DNA of 64,000 nucleotides from Desulfitobacterium_A nosdiversum (GCF_049860565.1 NZ_CP172056.1:372001-436000); one strand, 5' to 3'; shown: positions 32,218 through 41,978, counted from the stretch's first letter. Notes: a model not told the origin generated them from the sequence alone. A program made the numbers and translations.

Positions 32218-35200
32218 TTAAGCCCTCCTTATGTTGACCAGACAAACTTTAGTTTCAGGCGTTCCTGCTCCTGGATCAAGTGCAGCAATTGTCAGTTCGT
32301 TTGTACTCGGCCCGGGACTTAAGCTGGCAAAACCCCAGCTCCAGGGCATGCCAATCGTTTCCGTATCTTTGCCGTTAGTCTTATACGTCTGAAGCCGATC
32401 CGTCACTAAACAGCGTACCGTTACTTTGCCGCGGGCAGAGGAAACTTCGACTTTATCCCCCTCTTTTACCCCAATCTTCTGAGCAAGATTTTTACTGATC
32501 TCAGCAAAAGGTTCCGGCATCAGCTCATTAAGCCAGGGAATATTGCGGGTAATTCCGCCCGCACAGAAATGCTCCACAACACCGTAGGTTGTCAGTACAT
32601 AAGGATAATCTTCAGCCTTGCCTCGTTTCTGAATTTCCGGAAAGGCAGAAGGTACAATCGCTGTTGGACTTGTAGAAACCTTGGGATGCAAGAGGTTTTC
32701 TGTCGGACTTTCAGTAGGCTCATAAAATTCAGGGATGGGACCGTCGACACAGAGCCCTGCCGGACGCACCCCTATCAAAGGCTGGCCATCCGCAGCCGGA
32801 GTTACAGGCATGCCGCTTGTATATTTTGCAGCAAAGAGTCGGCCGACTCCTTCCGGGTTCATCCGAAAACTTTGCATTCCTTCCGGAGTATCCGGGCCTT
32901 TTGTTTTATCAACGACATCCGCCCCGTCATTCCCCGTCCAGACCTTATTCGCCGCATCCCACCAAACGAGTTTACGTTTTGGATCAAGCGGTTGCCCTTG
33001 CGCATCGCAGGAAGCCCTGTTGTACAAAATACGGATATTGCCCGGCCAAGCAAAACTCCACCCTGTATAGAGACCCAGACCAGAAGGATCATCGTTCTTC
33101 CTGCGAGCGGCGAGATTGCCATTTCCAGTGACTCCGGCATAAATCCAGCATCCAGTGGAGACCGATCCTACGGGAGCATTAAGATAACCGGCTAATGTCG
33201 GTAAAAGCTTACCTATTGTCTCATCATAACCATTGAGTTCCTGAAGAACCTTTAAAGCGCTGGGTTCTTCACCGTAATCCCAGCGGGCTTTTAAAATGGG
33301 AGTGTCTTTTTCCGCTGTACTTCCGGCATAAAGGTTGCGAATTCTCTTAAAGAGCGCATCGATAATATCTAAATCAGGCTTAGATTCACCCAAAGGTTTA
33401 ATCGCTGCATCCTTCCACTGAATCCAGCGTGAGGAATTCGTCAGAGATCCGGCTTTCTCATAGACAAAAGCTGCCGGGAACATGATAACCTCCGTTTGGA
33501 TATCCTTTGGATTTACTCCGGGTTCCCGCCAGAACTGAGCCGTCTCGATTTCATAAAGGTCTGAAACAACAAGCATATCTATTTTTCTTAAAGCAGAACG
33601 TACGAGTTGCCGATTAGCAATGGATACTAAGGAGTTTGAACCAAAGTTAAAAAGAAGCTTAAATTGTCCTTTCTCCATAAGTTCAAAGACCTTAACCATC
33701 GTTGCATTTGTTGCCGGATTATTTTTGGGCAAATAACTAAAGTTATAATCATTTTCCTTCGTGGCATTCTCACCAAACCACGCTTTAAGAAGAGCAACAA
33801 TCGGCTTCTCTTGAGCAGAACCATTCCGAACAAGATAATCTCTGAGGGTTTTATCTGTACTAATGGGATGAGGAAGATAACCAGGAAGGGAGTTAAAGAG
33901 GTTCGCCATATCGGTTGAACCCTGAACATTGGGTTCTCCGCGCAAGGCATTGATACCTCCGCCTGCTTTGCCGATATTGCCAAGCAACAGTTGAATTACC
34001 GCATACGCACGAATTCCCTGAACTGCGGTTGTATGCTGAGTCATTCCTAAAGCGTAGAGAATACTTCCTGGACGTGCTTTACAGAAGGCATCTGCAATTT
34101 CCTCTATTTTCGCAGCGGGAATCCCAGTAATTTTTTCTGCTGTTTCAAAGGTATATCGGAAATAATGTTCTTTGATTTTACTCAAAACGCAATCGGGATC
34201 ATCAAAAGCGTTTGCCTTCAAAGGCTTATTGTCTTCCCCAAGTTGATAACTCCAGCTGTCCGTTCCGTATTTGTTGCTCTTCGGATCAAAACCTGAGAAG
34301 ATCCCTTCCTCAAACTTATAATCTTTACTCAGTTTCAATAAAGCATTGGTATTGTTCTTAAGATAATCTTCATCATAAACCTTGTTTTCGATAATATAGC
34401 GGATGATTGCCCCCAAATAAGCGATATCTGTTCCCGGACGAATTTGCGCAAAGATATCCGCCTGTGAAGCGGTTCGTGTGAATCGAGGATCAACAACAAT
34501 AACTTTTGCACCCTTTTCTTTCGCCCGATTAATCCAACGCATCGCTATAGGATGGTTCTCTGCACAATTCGAACCCGCAATTAAAAAAACCTGGGAATTT
34601 TGTAAATCAGACCAAGAGTTGGTCATTGCGCCGCGGCCAAATGAAGGTGACAAACTTGCCACCGTGGGAGCGTGTCATATACGGGCCTGGTGTTCATTAT
34701 AAGGTGTGCCGATTACACGACAAAACTTAGAGAATATGTAGGACTCTTCATTATCCACTTCAGCAGAACCGAGAAAGGCAATGCCTTCGGCTCGATTGAC
34801 TACAAAGTCTTCCATCTCCCCTGTTTTTGCATTTTTAATTTGTTCCTTGGTTTTCCATGAGGCATCTCTGGCTTCTTTTGCTTTCTTAGCAACCCGATCT
34901 AGAGCATCTTCCCAGGAAATATCCTCCCAATGATCCGAACCCGGTGCTCGACGCCGAGGCTTAACCACTCGATCAGGCGAATAAGCAACACTGCGCAAGC
35001 TTGCGGCCTTTGGACATAAGGTTCCCGCATTTGTCGGATGATCCGGATCTCCTTCCAAATGGACCATCTTACCATCCTTAATGTAGAGAAGCATACCGCA
35101 ACCGCCGGAACAGAAATGGCAAATACTCGGGACCTTTTTACTTCCCTCGATTTTCAAAGCATACCCTTGGGCTTGTGCAACGGCTGGTTCAAAACCAAGT

Positions 35201-35265
35201 CCGCTCACCAGCGCTGCTAAAGATGCCCCAGAAAGCTTCAGGAAATTGCGACGTGACACCTCCAT
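32218..35265 (-). CDS. fdhA: Selenocysteine-containing formate dehydrogenase catalytic subunit (alpha), Tat-exported
   Basis: One gene of 1015 residues read through an in-frame TGA at 34675-34677, decoded as selenocysteine 197 (context HQARI-Sec-HAPTVA). It oxidises formate to CO2 with a bis-pyranopterin Mo or W cofactor. The twin-arginine signal RRNFLK is at residues 5-10, and the [4Fe-4S] cysteines are 49, 52, 56 and 84. The full length equals that of FdnG/FdhG-type enzymes. A SECIS hairpin follows the TGA. An AGGGGG site precedes the ATG. Automated calling would split it into two genes. Confidence 0.95.
34646..34677 (-). promoter_or_regulatory. Bacterial SECIS element with selenocysteine UGA codon
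   Basis: Eleven bases after the TGA, GGTGGC-AAGTTT-GTCACC folds into a hairpin with a GU-containing 6-base apical loop. Stem position, spacing and loop match the E. coli fdhF/fdnG SECIS that binds SelB. This supports selenocysteine insertion rather than termination. Confidence 0.85.
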
Positions 35266-35370
35266 ATGAAATTCCCCCTCAATTTTTTCATTCAGGTCTC
35301 TAACTTGTGATCTTAAGATAGCTTATATTTTCACAAGGTCCTGAATTTTCTGAATATTATTACCACTATA

Positions 35371-35399
35371 ATATTACAGATAGACTTTTTTATTGTCAC
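35371..35399 (-). promoter_or_regulatory. Candidate promoter of the fdh operon
   Basis: GTGACA, 17-base spacer, TAATAT on the minus strand, about 105 bases before fdhA. The stretch between is A+T-rich with no further gene; a binding site for the neighbouring regulator may lie here but none is evident. Confidence 0.55.
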
Positions 35400-35445
35400 G
35401 ATTATGAATATAAAAAAAGCAAAAAAAGAAGTTATGTAAATTAAG

Positions 35446-35471
35446 AAAGGGCTTGTGAACACAAGCCCTTT
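35446..35471 (-). terminator. Perfect hairpin between the regulator gene and the fdh operon
   Basis: AAAGGGCTTGTG and CACAAGCCCTTT form a 12-bp perfect stem with a 2-base gap, followed by CTTAATTT on the minus strand. It probably ends the regulator transcript, so fdh is separately controlled. Confidence 0.7.
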
Positions 35472-35480
35472 ACAAGAATT

Positions 35481-36644
35481 CTATTTATTGCACCACATTC
35501 GCACCGGCCGCCCTACTGTCCCATATTTTAATTTCGATATGAGCATTCCCTCCTGCTCCAAAAACTCAAGATATCGTCTTACAGTCACTCGAGTTAATTT
35601 TACCCCTTCAGCAACATCCTCTGCTGAAACAAAGTCATGCTGCCGCAGAAGAAAATCTGTAATTTGTATCAGTGTTGCCTTATTTAAACCTTTGGGCAGT
35701 TCATGGCGTTGAAATATTGCCGGCTCTTTCTCTGACTCCAATTCCATTTCAGTCTGTTCCGTTACCTCTAACGAAGAAGCCAGCTCACTTTTTCCAATTC
35801 CTAATTTCTCCATTTGATCCTCTCGCGTTGTTTCATGATCTTCCTCTGAAGCGACTGCACGATCCTCAAGTCCCTTCGTCACATTTTCCAACCGCTCAAT
35901 CATCTGATTAAACGCTCTCGCTAATTCTCCGATTTCCTTCGGTCCAGATATAGTCACCTTTTCAGTAATATGCCCTGTAGCCAAGTCTCGTGTTCCTAAA
36001 GTGATGTTTCGGAGCGGACGAATAATCACCTTTTCGATAAAAAGCCAAGCCAAAATTCCAATAATCAGCGTTATTCCTATGCCTAATGCCGCTGTTTCCC
36101 AAAGCGAATTTACGATCATCTCTTGCATATAACTCCGGGAGATTCCAACATAGAACATCCCCAAGATATTTCCCTGGGTATCGCGCAAAGGTTCATAAGC
36201 TGTCTGATAAGTTTGCCCAACAACATTGGCCTCTCCAAGATAAACATTGCCATTTTTTAAAACCTTCTGAGCAACGGCATCTGAAACCTTTGTCCCAATC
36301 GCTCTTTCTCCATGCTCGTTTCTCACTGTTGTCACAACACGTGTATCGTTAAGGAAAATAGTAACGGTATCCCCAGTAAGCTCAGATAAATAATCCACTA
36401 AGTCATTTTGTCGTGAAATATCGGTTGATCCTTTAAATAAATAACCATTCTCGGTATGCCAATCGCCAGGATATTTTAGATTGATTATTTCAGTACAGGT
36501 TGCTAAATCAGACTGAGCCTTAATAATCGCCGCCGAAGTTGCCCGTTCACGCATATGAAAGCCTAAGATTAGAACAAAACTTGCAGCTATAAGGACTAAT
36601 GAAGCTATTAATGAGATCAAAATTTGCTGACGAAGCGAGCGCAT
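35481..36644 (-). CDS. Transmembrane one-component regulator: Cache sensor, HAMP and C-terminal HTH
   Basis: A 387-residue protein with helix 1 at about 7-29, an extracytoplasmic single-Cache-type domain (30-180, with the GTKVSDAVAQKVLKNG and YEPLRDTQGNILGMFYVG segments usual in such sensors), helix 2 at 182-204, a HAMP linker (205-258), an acidic hydrophilic linker, and a C-terminal winged-helix region (318-387) resembling the DNA-binding end of CitB/DcuR response regulators (SAEDVAEGVKLTRVTVRRYLE, then YGTVGRPVRMW). No kinase or receiver domain is present. It probably senses an external anion or organic acid and regulates fdh downstream. The architecture is unusual. Confidence 0.85.
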   Translation of the reverse strand: MRSLRQQILISLIASLVLIAASFVLILGFHMRERATSAAIIKAQSDLATCTEIINLKYPGDWHTENGYLFKGSTDISRQNDLVDYLSELTGDTVTIFLNDTRVVTTVRNEHGERAIGTKVSDAVAQKVLKNGNVYLGEANVVGQTYQTAYEPLRDTQGNILGMFYVGISRSYMQEMIVNSLWETAALGIGITLIIGILAWLFIEKVIIRPLRNITLGTRDLATGHITEKVTISGPKEIGELARAFNQMIERLENVTKGLEDRAVASEEDHETTREDQMEKLGIGKSELASSLEVTEQTEMELESEKEPAIFQRHELPKGLNKATLIQITDFLLRQHDFVSAEDVAEGVKLTRVTVRRYLEFLEQEGMLISKLKYGTVGRPVRMWCNK

Positions 36645-36774
36645 ATCCGTTCCCCTTACTCTTTCACAAAATAAATTGGTTTCTATGTAATAAGCATATC
36701 ATTCGACCCCAATTATTAAAAGCCTTCCTCTTTAATAATCCTTTTATATTAAGAAACCTTTAAACAAAATTTAA

Positions 36775-36804
36775 GCGCAAAGAGTACGGTCCAACTCTTT
36801 GCGC
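36775..36804 (-). terminator. Terminator after rubrerythrin
   Basis: GCGCAAAGAGT and ACTCTTTGCGC form an 11-bp perfect stem; the minus strand continues TTAAATTTTGTTT. Confidence 0.8.
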
Positions 36805-36835
36805 CTAGCATATGTAGGGTAAAACAAACACATAT

Positions 36836-37423
36836 TTAATATTCCTGCGGAATCTCCTGAAAATATCCTTTTGGATGCCGACATGCCGGACAAGAGTCAG
36901 GTGCTTCCGGACCTTCATGAACATATCCGCAATTCGTACACTTCCAGTAAGTTGGGTTGTCCTTTTTATAAAGCGTCCCGTTCTCAAGTTGATCTGCCAA
37001 GTCATTAAAACGCTTCATATGATGTTCTTCTATTTTGGCTATTTCTCGAAACGCTTGCGCGATATCTCTAAGCCCCTCCTGTTCGGCAACTTCTGCCGCT
37101 TTCGCATACACAACTTCCCATTCTTCACGTTCACCTTCGGCAGCTGCCCTTAGGTTAGCCAATGTATCCGCGTATACAAGAGGATAGTCGGCGCTAACAT
37201 GGAACGCATTTGTTTGCCCCCGAGAATGAGCATCTAAAAGTTTATAGAACACTTTAGCATGCTCCCTCTCATTCTCGGCTGTCGCTTCAAAAACTTCTTT
37301 AAGAAATGCATGCCCCTCGCCTTTGGCAATGTTCGCAAAAAAAGTATAGCGATTACGCGCTTGTGACTCACCTGCAAAAGCATTCGCCAAATTTTGAAAG
37401 GTTTGGGTTTTTGAAAACTCCAT
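36836..37423 (-). CDS. rbr: Rubrerythrin
   Basis: A 195-residue non-haem iron peroxidase that protects anaerobes from hydrogen peroxide. The N-terminal diiron four-helix domain holds ExxH-type ligands in NAFAGESQARNRY, ENEREHAKVF, EGEREEW and KIEEHHMKRF. The C-terminal rubredoxin-like site is CTNCGYVHEG and CPACRHP, about residues 161-185. GGAGGG precedes the ATG. It stands alone with its own terminator and is divergent from the MFS gene. Confidence 0.95.
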   Translation of the reverse strand: MEFSKTQTFQNLANAFAGESQARNRYTFFANIAKGEGHAFLKEVFEATAENEREHAKVFYKLLDAHSRGQTNAFHVSADYPLVYADTLANLRAAAEGEREEWEVVYAKAAEVAEQEGLRDIAQAFREIAKIEEHHMKRFNDLADQLENGTLYKKDNPTYWKCTNCGYVHEGPEAPDSCPACRHPKGYFQEIPQEY

Positions 37424-37621
37424 TAAAATACCCTCCTATAATTTAATCCTTGAATCTAATATTTTCTTATTATGGCTTAAATATTAGACAAGTATGACCT
37501 AAGGAACCGAAATGTTAATCTCAGGGCTTCTTTCTAGGAGGGTTTTTGCAGGATTCCGCGAATTGTAATAGTTTGAACCCATTCTTAAAAACTGCACATA
37601 ATTAGAGATGAGGAAACACTA

Positions 37622-38875
37622 ATGAAAAATGGGTTAATTAAGCGTCTTCAACACTTGGGAATTCCCCGCTCCATTCTCCTTTTAGCACTCGGCGGTTTTA
37701 TCCAATCTACAGGTAATGCCCTGATGTGGCCTCTAAACAGTCTTTTTATGCATAACATCCTCGGCCGGTCACTGACAGATGCGGGAACACTGATGTCAGG
37801 TCAAGCCTTAGTGATGCTGTTAGGGCAGTTTTTCAGCGGATTTCTGGCGGATCGTTTGGGAGCACGCCGCATGATGCTCTTTGGCTTCGTAAGTTCGGTT
37901 TTATGTTTAGGTCTTATGGGGATTTTCCCTGTTTGGGAAGTCTATGCTCCGGGGCTCTTAGGCTTTGGGTTTGCTAATGCCTTTATCTTTGTTCCACTTA
38001 ATGCTTTAGTTAATCTTCTTTGGCCGGAAGGCGGCCGGCGAGGTTTTAATCTTATTTACGTATTTAATAATGCTGGAGTTGCTATAGGCACTGCACTTGG
38101 AGGAATTGTCGCCAACTACTCATTTCGCTTTGTATTCCTTTTCAATGCACTTGCTTTCTTTACCTATTTTATTTTTGTACTTTTTGGGATTCCTAAAAAG
38201 AGCATCTCCACAAAAGCTTCTCCAAAATCAAAAAAAGGAATGATTGCGCCTTCTATACATCCCCAGCGGAAATTAACTCATGATTTATGTTTCGCTGTTC
38301 TTCTCCCGCTGAGTGGGGGAATCCTCATGGTTTGGGCTGCTTATATCCAACTGACTACAGTTTTGCCGATCATCATGAGCCAGCTTGGATTTTCCCTACC
38401 CCAATATAGTATCCTTTGGACTCTTAATGGCATCATTATTGTCACCCTGCAGCCATTAATCAATTGGTCAATTCACTTCTGGGCCCATACCTTTACGCGC
38501 CAATTTTATCTTGCCTGTCTTTTAATCGGAAGCTCGTTTGTTATTTTTCTTATTCAACCTCCCTATGCTTTTTATCTTTTTGCCATCTTAGTTCTCACAC
38601 TTGGCGAAATGCTGGTTCTTCCCGCAGTCCCTGCTGCTGCCGCACAAATTGCTCCGGGAGACAAGGTCGCCACCTATCAAGGCATTGCTGCCGGAGCGGC
38701 ATCCGGAGGACGGGTTCTCGGACCTTTTTTAGGAGGGCTTGTATTTGATCATTGGGGCGGACAGATGAATTGGATTCTTGCCTTAAGCTTTATTGGGTTA
38801 GCCATTTTTGCCTTTTCCCTTTATGCTCAAGCTGAACATTGCTTTCGTTTAAGACTAAGCGAAGTTGCACAATAA
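37622..38875 (+). CDS. Major facilitator superfamily transporter
   Basis: A 417-residue, twelve-helix membrane protein. The MFS motif A after helix 2 is GFLADRLGARRMM (about residues 79-91), and a proline/glycine-rich motif C is in helix 5. It resembles multidrug-type efflux permeases such as the YttB/MdtG group, but the substrate cannot be read from sequence. GAGGAAACACTA precedes the ATG. It is convergent with none of its neighbours and precedes the Nudix gene by about 65 bases. Confidence 0.88.
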   Translation: MKNGLIKRLQHLGIPRSILLLALGGFIQSTGNALMWPLNSLFMHNILGRSLTDAGTLMSGQALVMLLGQFFSGFLADRLGARRMMLFGFVSSVLCLGLMGIFPVWEVYAPGLLGFGFANAFIFVPLNALVNLLWPEGGRRGFNLIYVFNNAGVAIGTALGGIVANYSFRFVFLFNALAFFTYFIFVLFGIPKKSISTKASPKSKKGMIAPSIHPQRKLTHDLCFAVLLPLSGGILMVWAAYIQLTTVLPIIMSQLGFSLPQYSILWTLNGIIIVTLQPLINWSIHFWAHTFTRQFYLACLLIGSSFVIFLIQPPYAFYLFAILVLTLGEMLVLPAVPAAAAQIAPGDKVATYQGIAAGAASGGRVLGPFLGGLVFDHWGGQMNWILALSFIGLAIFAFSLYAQAEHCFRLRLSEVAQ

Positions 38876-38940
38876 TAAAGAATATCGAATTTAATGTTAG
38901 AGAGGTAACTCCACCGAATAAAAAAGAAGAAGGAATTATT

Positions 38941-39537
38941 ATGCCATATCCGATTGTCCCCTACAATTTTTGTCCGCAATGCGGTAAACCTTTAATTTTA
39001 AAAGAAATCTCAAAGCAGATTTACCCTTATTGCCCTGATTGCTTGTTTGTCCATTGGGGAAATTTCTCCATGGGTGTCGGCGGGGTCGTTTGGCATGAGA
39101 ATAAGGTTCTCCTGGTCCAGAGAGCCAATGAGCCCGGTAAAGGGAATTGGACGATTCCCGGGGGCTTTGTCGATCAGCGGGAAAGCATCGCCGAAGCTAT
39201 TGTTCGCGAAATACGTGAAGAAACAGGAATTGTCACAGACCCCCTCTCGATTATTTCCTTGCGTGATCGTCCTGGCGAAAAGCACGATCTATATGTCATT
39301 TTCTTACTCCGCTATCTTGGCGGTACACTTAAGGCTGAACAAGAAGAAGTAAGCGATATTGGGTTCTTCGGCTTCGAAGAGTGCAAAGCCCTTCACCCTC
39401 TGGCTAATCTCAGCCGTTGTGCCATTGAGGCTTCACAAACTCAGTCAGGCGGTTTTGTCCCAAGGATCGGAGTCCCATTACTTGGTGAAAAATCGGCTCT
39501 TTATCAACCTTCTTCCAGAAATTGCACTCTGGATTAA
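38941..39537 (+). CDS. Nudix hydrolase with N-terminal zinc ribbon
   Basis: A 198-residue hydrolase. The zinc ribbon uses CPQC and CPDC within residues 11-37, as in NADH pyrophosphatase-like proteins. The Nudix box GGFVDQRESIAEAIVREIRE plus ETGI is intact near residue 77, so nucleoside-diphosphate-X hydrolysis is expected. I use the ATG after GAAGGAATTATT; the upstream frame overlaps the MFS gene and has no similarity. Substrate unknown. Confidence 0.9.
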   Translation: MPYPIVPYNFCPQCGKPLILKEISKQIYPYCPDCLFVHWGNFSMGVGGVVWHENKVLLVQRANEPGKGNWTIPGGFVDQRESIAEAIVREIREETGIVTDPLSIISLRDRPGEKHDLYVIFLLRYLGGTLKAEQEEVSDIGFFGFEECKALHPLANLSRCAIEASQTQSGGFVPRIGVPLLGEKSALYQPSSRNCTLD

Positions 39538-39576
39538 CCCTTATAAAATTGCTTTCCTCTTCGTATAAATATTTAT

Positions 39577-39602
39577 AAAGCCATGTCTTAGACGATGGCT
39601 TT
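39577..39602 (+). terminator. Terminator after the Nudix gene
   Basis: AAAGCCAT and ATGGCTTT form an 8-bp stem with an inner GTC/GAC pairing, followed by TATTGG on the plus strand. Confidence 0.65.
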
Positions 39603-39631
39603 ATTGGTATTGTAAAGGGGGATCCTATTCC

Positions 39632-41740
39632 ATGAAAATTAAGTCTGACCTAATCAAAACCTTTCTGCTTAAAACTAAAAATAGAGTTAAAAGAGGTCTA
39701 ACCCGAATCAATTCGTCTGCTTTCTGGAAAAAACCGAAGTTCTGGAAGGGGTTTTCCTTAAGCATCCTCCTGCTTCTTCTCATAGGTACAGGGTCTTTTT
39801 CTTTTTGGGTGATGTCCTTAGATGTCAGCAAGCTCCAAAGTCCTCTCGCCCAACCCACCTATATTTATGATCAAAACGGGAATAAGGTCTCCGAGCTTTC
39901 CTCTTCTAAGATTACCCCTGTTCCAATTGCTAAGATTCCGCAAACGATGCGCGAAGCAATTATTGACACAGAAGATCGCCGTTTCTATGAACATAAGGGA
40001 GTTGACGTTTGGTCTATCTTACGCGCTTTGATCCACGATTTACATACCGGCGGTTTTTCTGAAGGCGGCAGTACAATAACTCAACAGTTAGCCAAAAATC
40101 TCTTTTTGCCTTCGGATAAAACGTTAGGCCGTAAATTTAAAGAAGCTGCTTATGCTTTTAAGATTGAGCTCACTTTAAGTAAGGATCAAATTCTTGAAGA
40201 ATACCTCAATCAGATCTACTTTGGTGAAGGTCAATGGGGAATTCAAAATGCCGCCCGTTTCTATTTTGGCAAAGACACTGAAGATTTAAATATAGAAGAA
40301 TCGGCGATGCTTGCCGGCCTGCCAAAAGCACCAAGCATTTATTCTCCTTTAAAAAATAAAGATAAAGCTTTGGAACGCCGCAATCAGGTCCTATCCTTGA
40401 TGAAAGATCAAAATGACATTACGGCAGCCGATTTTCAAAGGACCCTCTCTGCTCCCATTACTCTTCGTAAAGGAGAACTAAAGGATCTCTCCGGGAAATT
40501 TGCACCCTATGTTGATTATGTCATTGAGGAGGCCATCTCCCGGTATGGTTTTACAGAGGAGCAACTGTTGACAGGCGGGCTGCAAATCTATACGGAAATG
40601 GATTCGAAGGTTCAGCAAGCTGCTGAAACGGTATATCAAGATAACCAGTACTTCCCTCAGGGAAAACCCGATCAAAATGTCCAAAGCGGGATAGCGATTC
40701 TCGATCAGCACACGGGAGGGATACGCGGCCTTGTAGGATATCGGGGAGAAAGTCCGTTTCGCTCCTTTAACCATGCAACTCAACTTAAACGTCAACCCGG
40801 TTCTTCCATTAAACCCTTAACGGTTTACGGTCCAGCCTTAGAAAAAGGATATACACCCGGCTCTCTGCTCTATGACGGTCCGCTCAACCTTAACGGCTAC
40901 TCTCCCCAAGACTATGATTATCAAACGAGGGGACAAGTGACCATGGAAGAAGCCCTGCAAAACTCCTGGAACATCCCTGCAGTCTGGCTTTTAAACGAAA
41001 TCGGCTTAGATACAGGACTGTCCTTTGCTCAAAAAGCGGGGCTTCCTTTAACCCAAGCCGATCGAAACCTGAGCCTCGCCCTAGGCGGTATATCCAGCGG
41101 AGTTTCACCCTTGCAAATGGCACAGGCCTATAGTACCTTTGCTAATCTCGGAACAATGAACAAAACCTATGCTATTACGAAAATTACCTCGCCTAACGGC
41201 TACGTCTTTGCCCAAGCAAAACCTGAATCAGTGCAAGTCACCAGCCCGCAAAACGCTTATACCATGACACGGCTCTTAGAAAATGTCGTTGATAACGGAA
41301 CAGGTAAAAACGCCTTCTTCGGGCGGCCTACTGCCGGCAAAACGGGTTCTGTAGAACTTCCTCATACTCAAGAATTTTCCGGAATATCCAAAGGCTCTAA
41401 AGATGTCTGGTTCGTGGGCTATACCCCTGAGCTCACTGCCGCAGTCTGGATGGGCTATGATAAAACGGATCGCAATCATTACCTTACCGTTTCCGGAGGT
41501 TCAGGTCCTGCCGTTATCTTCCGTGAAGTACTTTCTCGATCTCTAAAAAGCACTCCAAACGAAGACTTCGAAATCCCCCAGGGATACCAAGACCCATGGG
41601 GACAACAACAGTCACACAGGACGAAATTCAGACGAAAATCTTCCTTCAACCTTGCGAGACAAGCTCTTCCAGAGTTTTGGCCTCAACCCCAACAACTCTT
41701 GGTTGAATCCGGGGCAGAATTCCTGGGGAGATTCACCTAA
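39632..41740 (+). CDS. Class A penicillin-binding protein (PBP1A family), probable 3' frameshift
   Basis: A 702-residue bifunctional peptidoglycan synthase. A cytoplasmic basic tail and one membrane helix (about 42-64) precede the glycosyltransferase domain (EDRRFYEHKGVD near 113, GGSTITQQLAKNLFL) and the transpeptidase domain with SSIK near 390, SWN near 444 and KTGS near 570. The last 45 residues after GYQDPWG look non-native (rich in Arg, Pro, Leu). Removing one G from the GGGG run at 41598-41601 opens a frame with a typical Asn/Ser/Lys-rich tail ending at 41768. The catalytic domains are unaffected. Confidence 0.92.
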   Translation: MKIKSDLIKTFLLKTKNRVKRGLTRINSSAFWKKPKFWKGFSLSILLLLLIGTGSFSFWVMSLDVSKLQSPLAQPTYIYDQNGNKVSELSSSKITPVPIAKIPQTMREAIIDTEDRRFYEHKGVDVWSILRALIHDLHTGGFSEGGSTITQQLAKNLFLPSDKTLGRKFKEAAYAFKIELTLSKDQILEEYLNQIYFGEGQWGIQNAARFYFGKDTEDLNIEESAMLAGLPKAPSIYSPLKNKDKALERRNQVLSLMKDQNDITAADFQRTLSAPITLRKGELKDLSGKFAPYVDYVIEEAISRYGFTEEQLLTGGLQIYTEMDSKVQQAAETVYQDNQYFPQGKPDQNVQSGIAILDQHTGGIRGLVGYRGESPFRSFNHATQLKRQPGSSIKPLTVYGPALEKGYTPGSLLYDGPLNLNGYSPQDYDYQTRGQVTMEEALQNSWNIPAVWLLNEIGLDTGLSFAQKAGLPLTQADRNLSLALGGISSGVSPLQMAQAYSTFANLGTMNKTYAITKITSPNGYVFAQAKPESVQVTSPQNAYTMTRLLENVVDNGTGKNAFFGRPTAGKTGSVELPHTQEFSGISKGSKDVWFVGYTPELTAAVWMGYDKTDRNHYLTVSGGSGPAVIFREVLSRSLKSTPNEDFEIPQGYQDPWGQQQSHRTKFRRKSSFNLARQALPEFWPQPQQLLVESGAEFLGRFT

Positions 41741-41795
41741 GAATAAAGGCAAGAAAAAAGACCAATAACGATTAACCACCCCATAAGACATAATA

Positions 41796-41834
41796 AAAGC
41801 GTAGACTAAGTTTCTTTGACTTGGTCTACGCTTT
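41796..41834 (+). terminator. Terminator after the PBP gene
   Basis: A 15-bp stem (AAAGCGTAGACTAAG with CTTGGTCTACGCTTT, one G-T pair) followed by CTTTAATTTTG on the plus strand. Confidence 0.85.
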
Positions 41835-41871
41835 CTTTAATTTTGTATTTATTGTTCTTTACTCAAGAGCA

Positions 41872-41978
41872 AGGCCTAGCTGTCACTTGACTGCTTTTCG
41901 GCAAGTTGCGCCATCCGGGCGCAAATAGCCGCGCTTCGCTCCTGCTCCGCTTGCCGCTGTCATGTGACAGCCAGGCCT
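41872..41978. repeat. Nested inverted-repeat element, G+C-rich, 107 bp
   Basis: Outer arms of 20 bases (41872-41891 and 41959-41978, beginning AGGCCT) match at 18 of 20 positions. Inside are CGGCAAG/CTTGCCG (41899-41905 with 41950-41956) and TTGCGCC/GGCGCAA (41906-41912 with 41918-41924). The element is much richer in G+C than its surroundings and has no ORF. It looks like a small non-autonomous mobile palindrome or REP-type repeat. No target-site duplication is evident. Confidence 0.65.

Noticed and set aside
34675..34677. Stop codon splitting fdhA into two genes
   Set aside because: The TGA is at the catalytic selenocysteine position and is followed by a SECIS-like hairpin; both halves continue one family-length protein.
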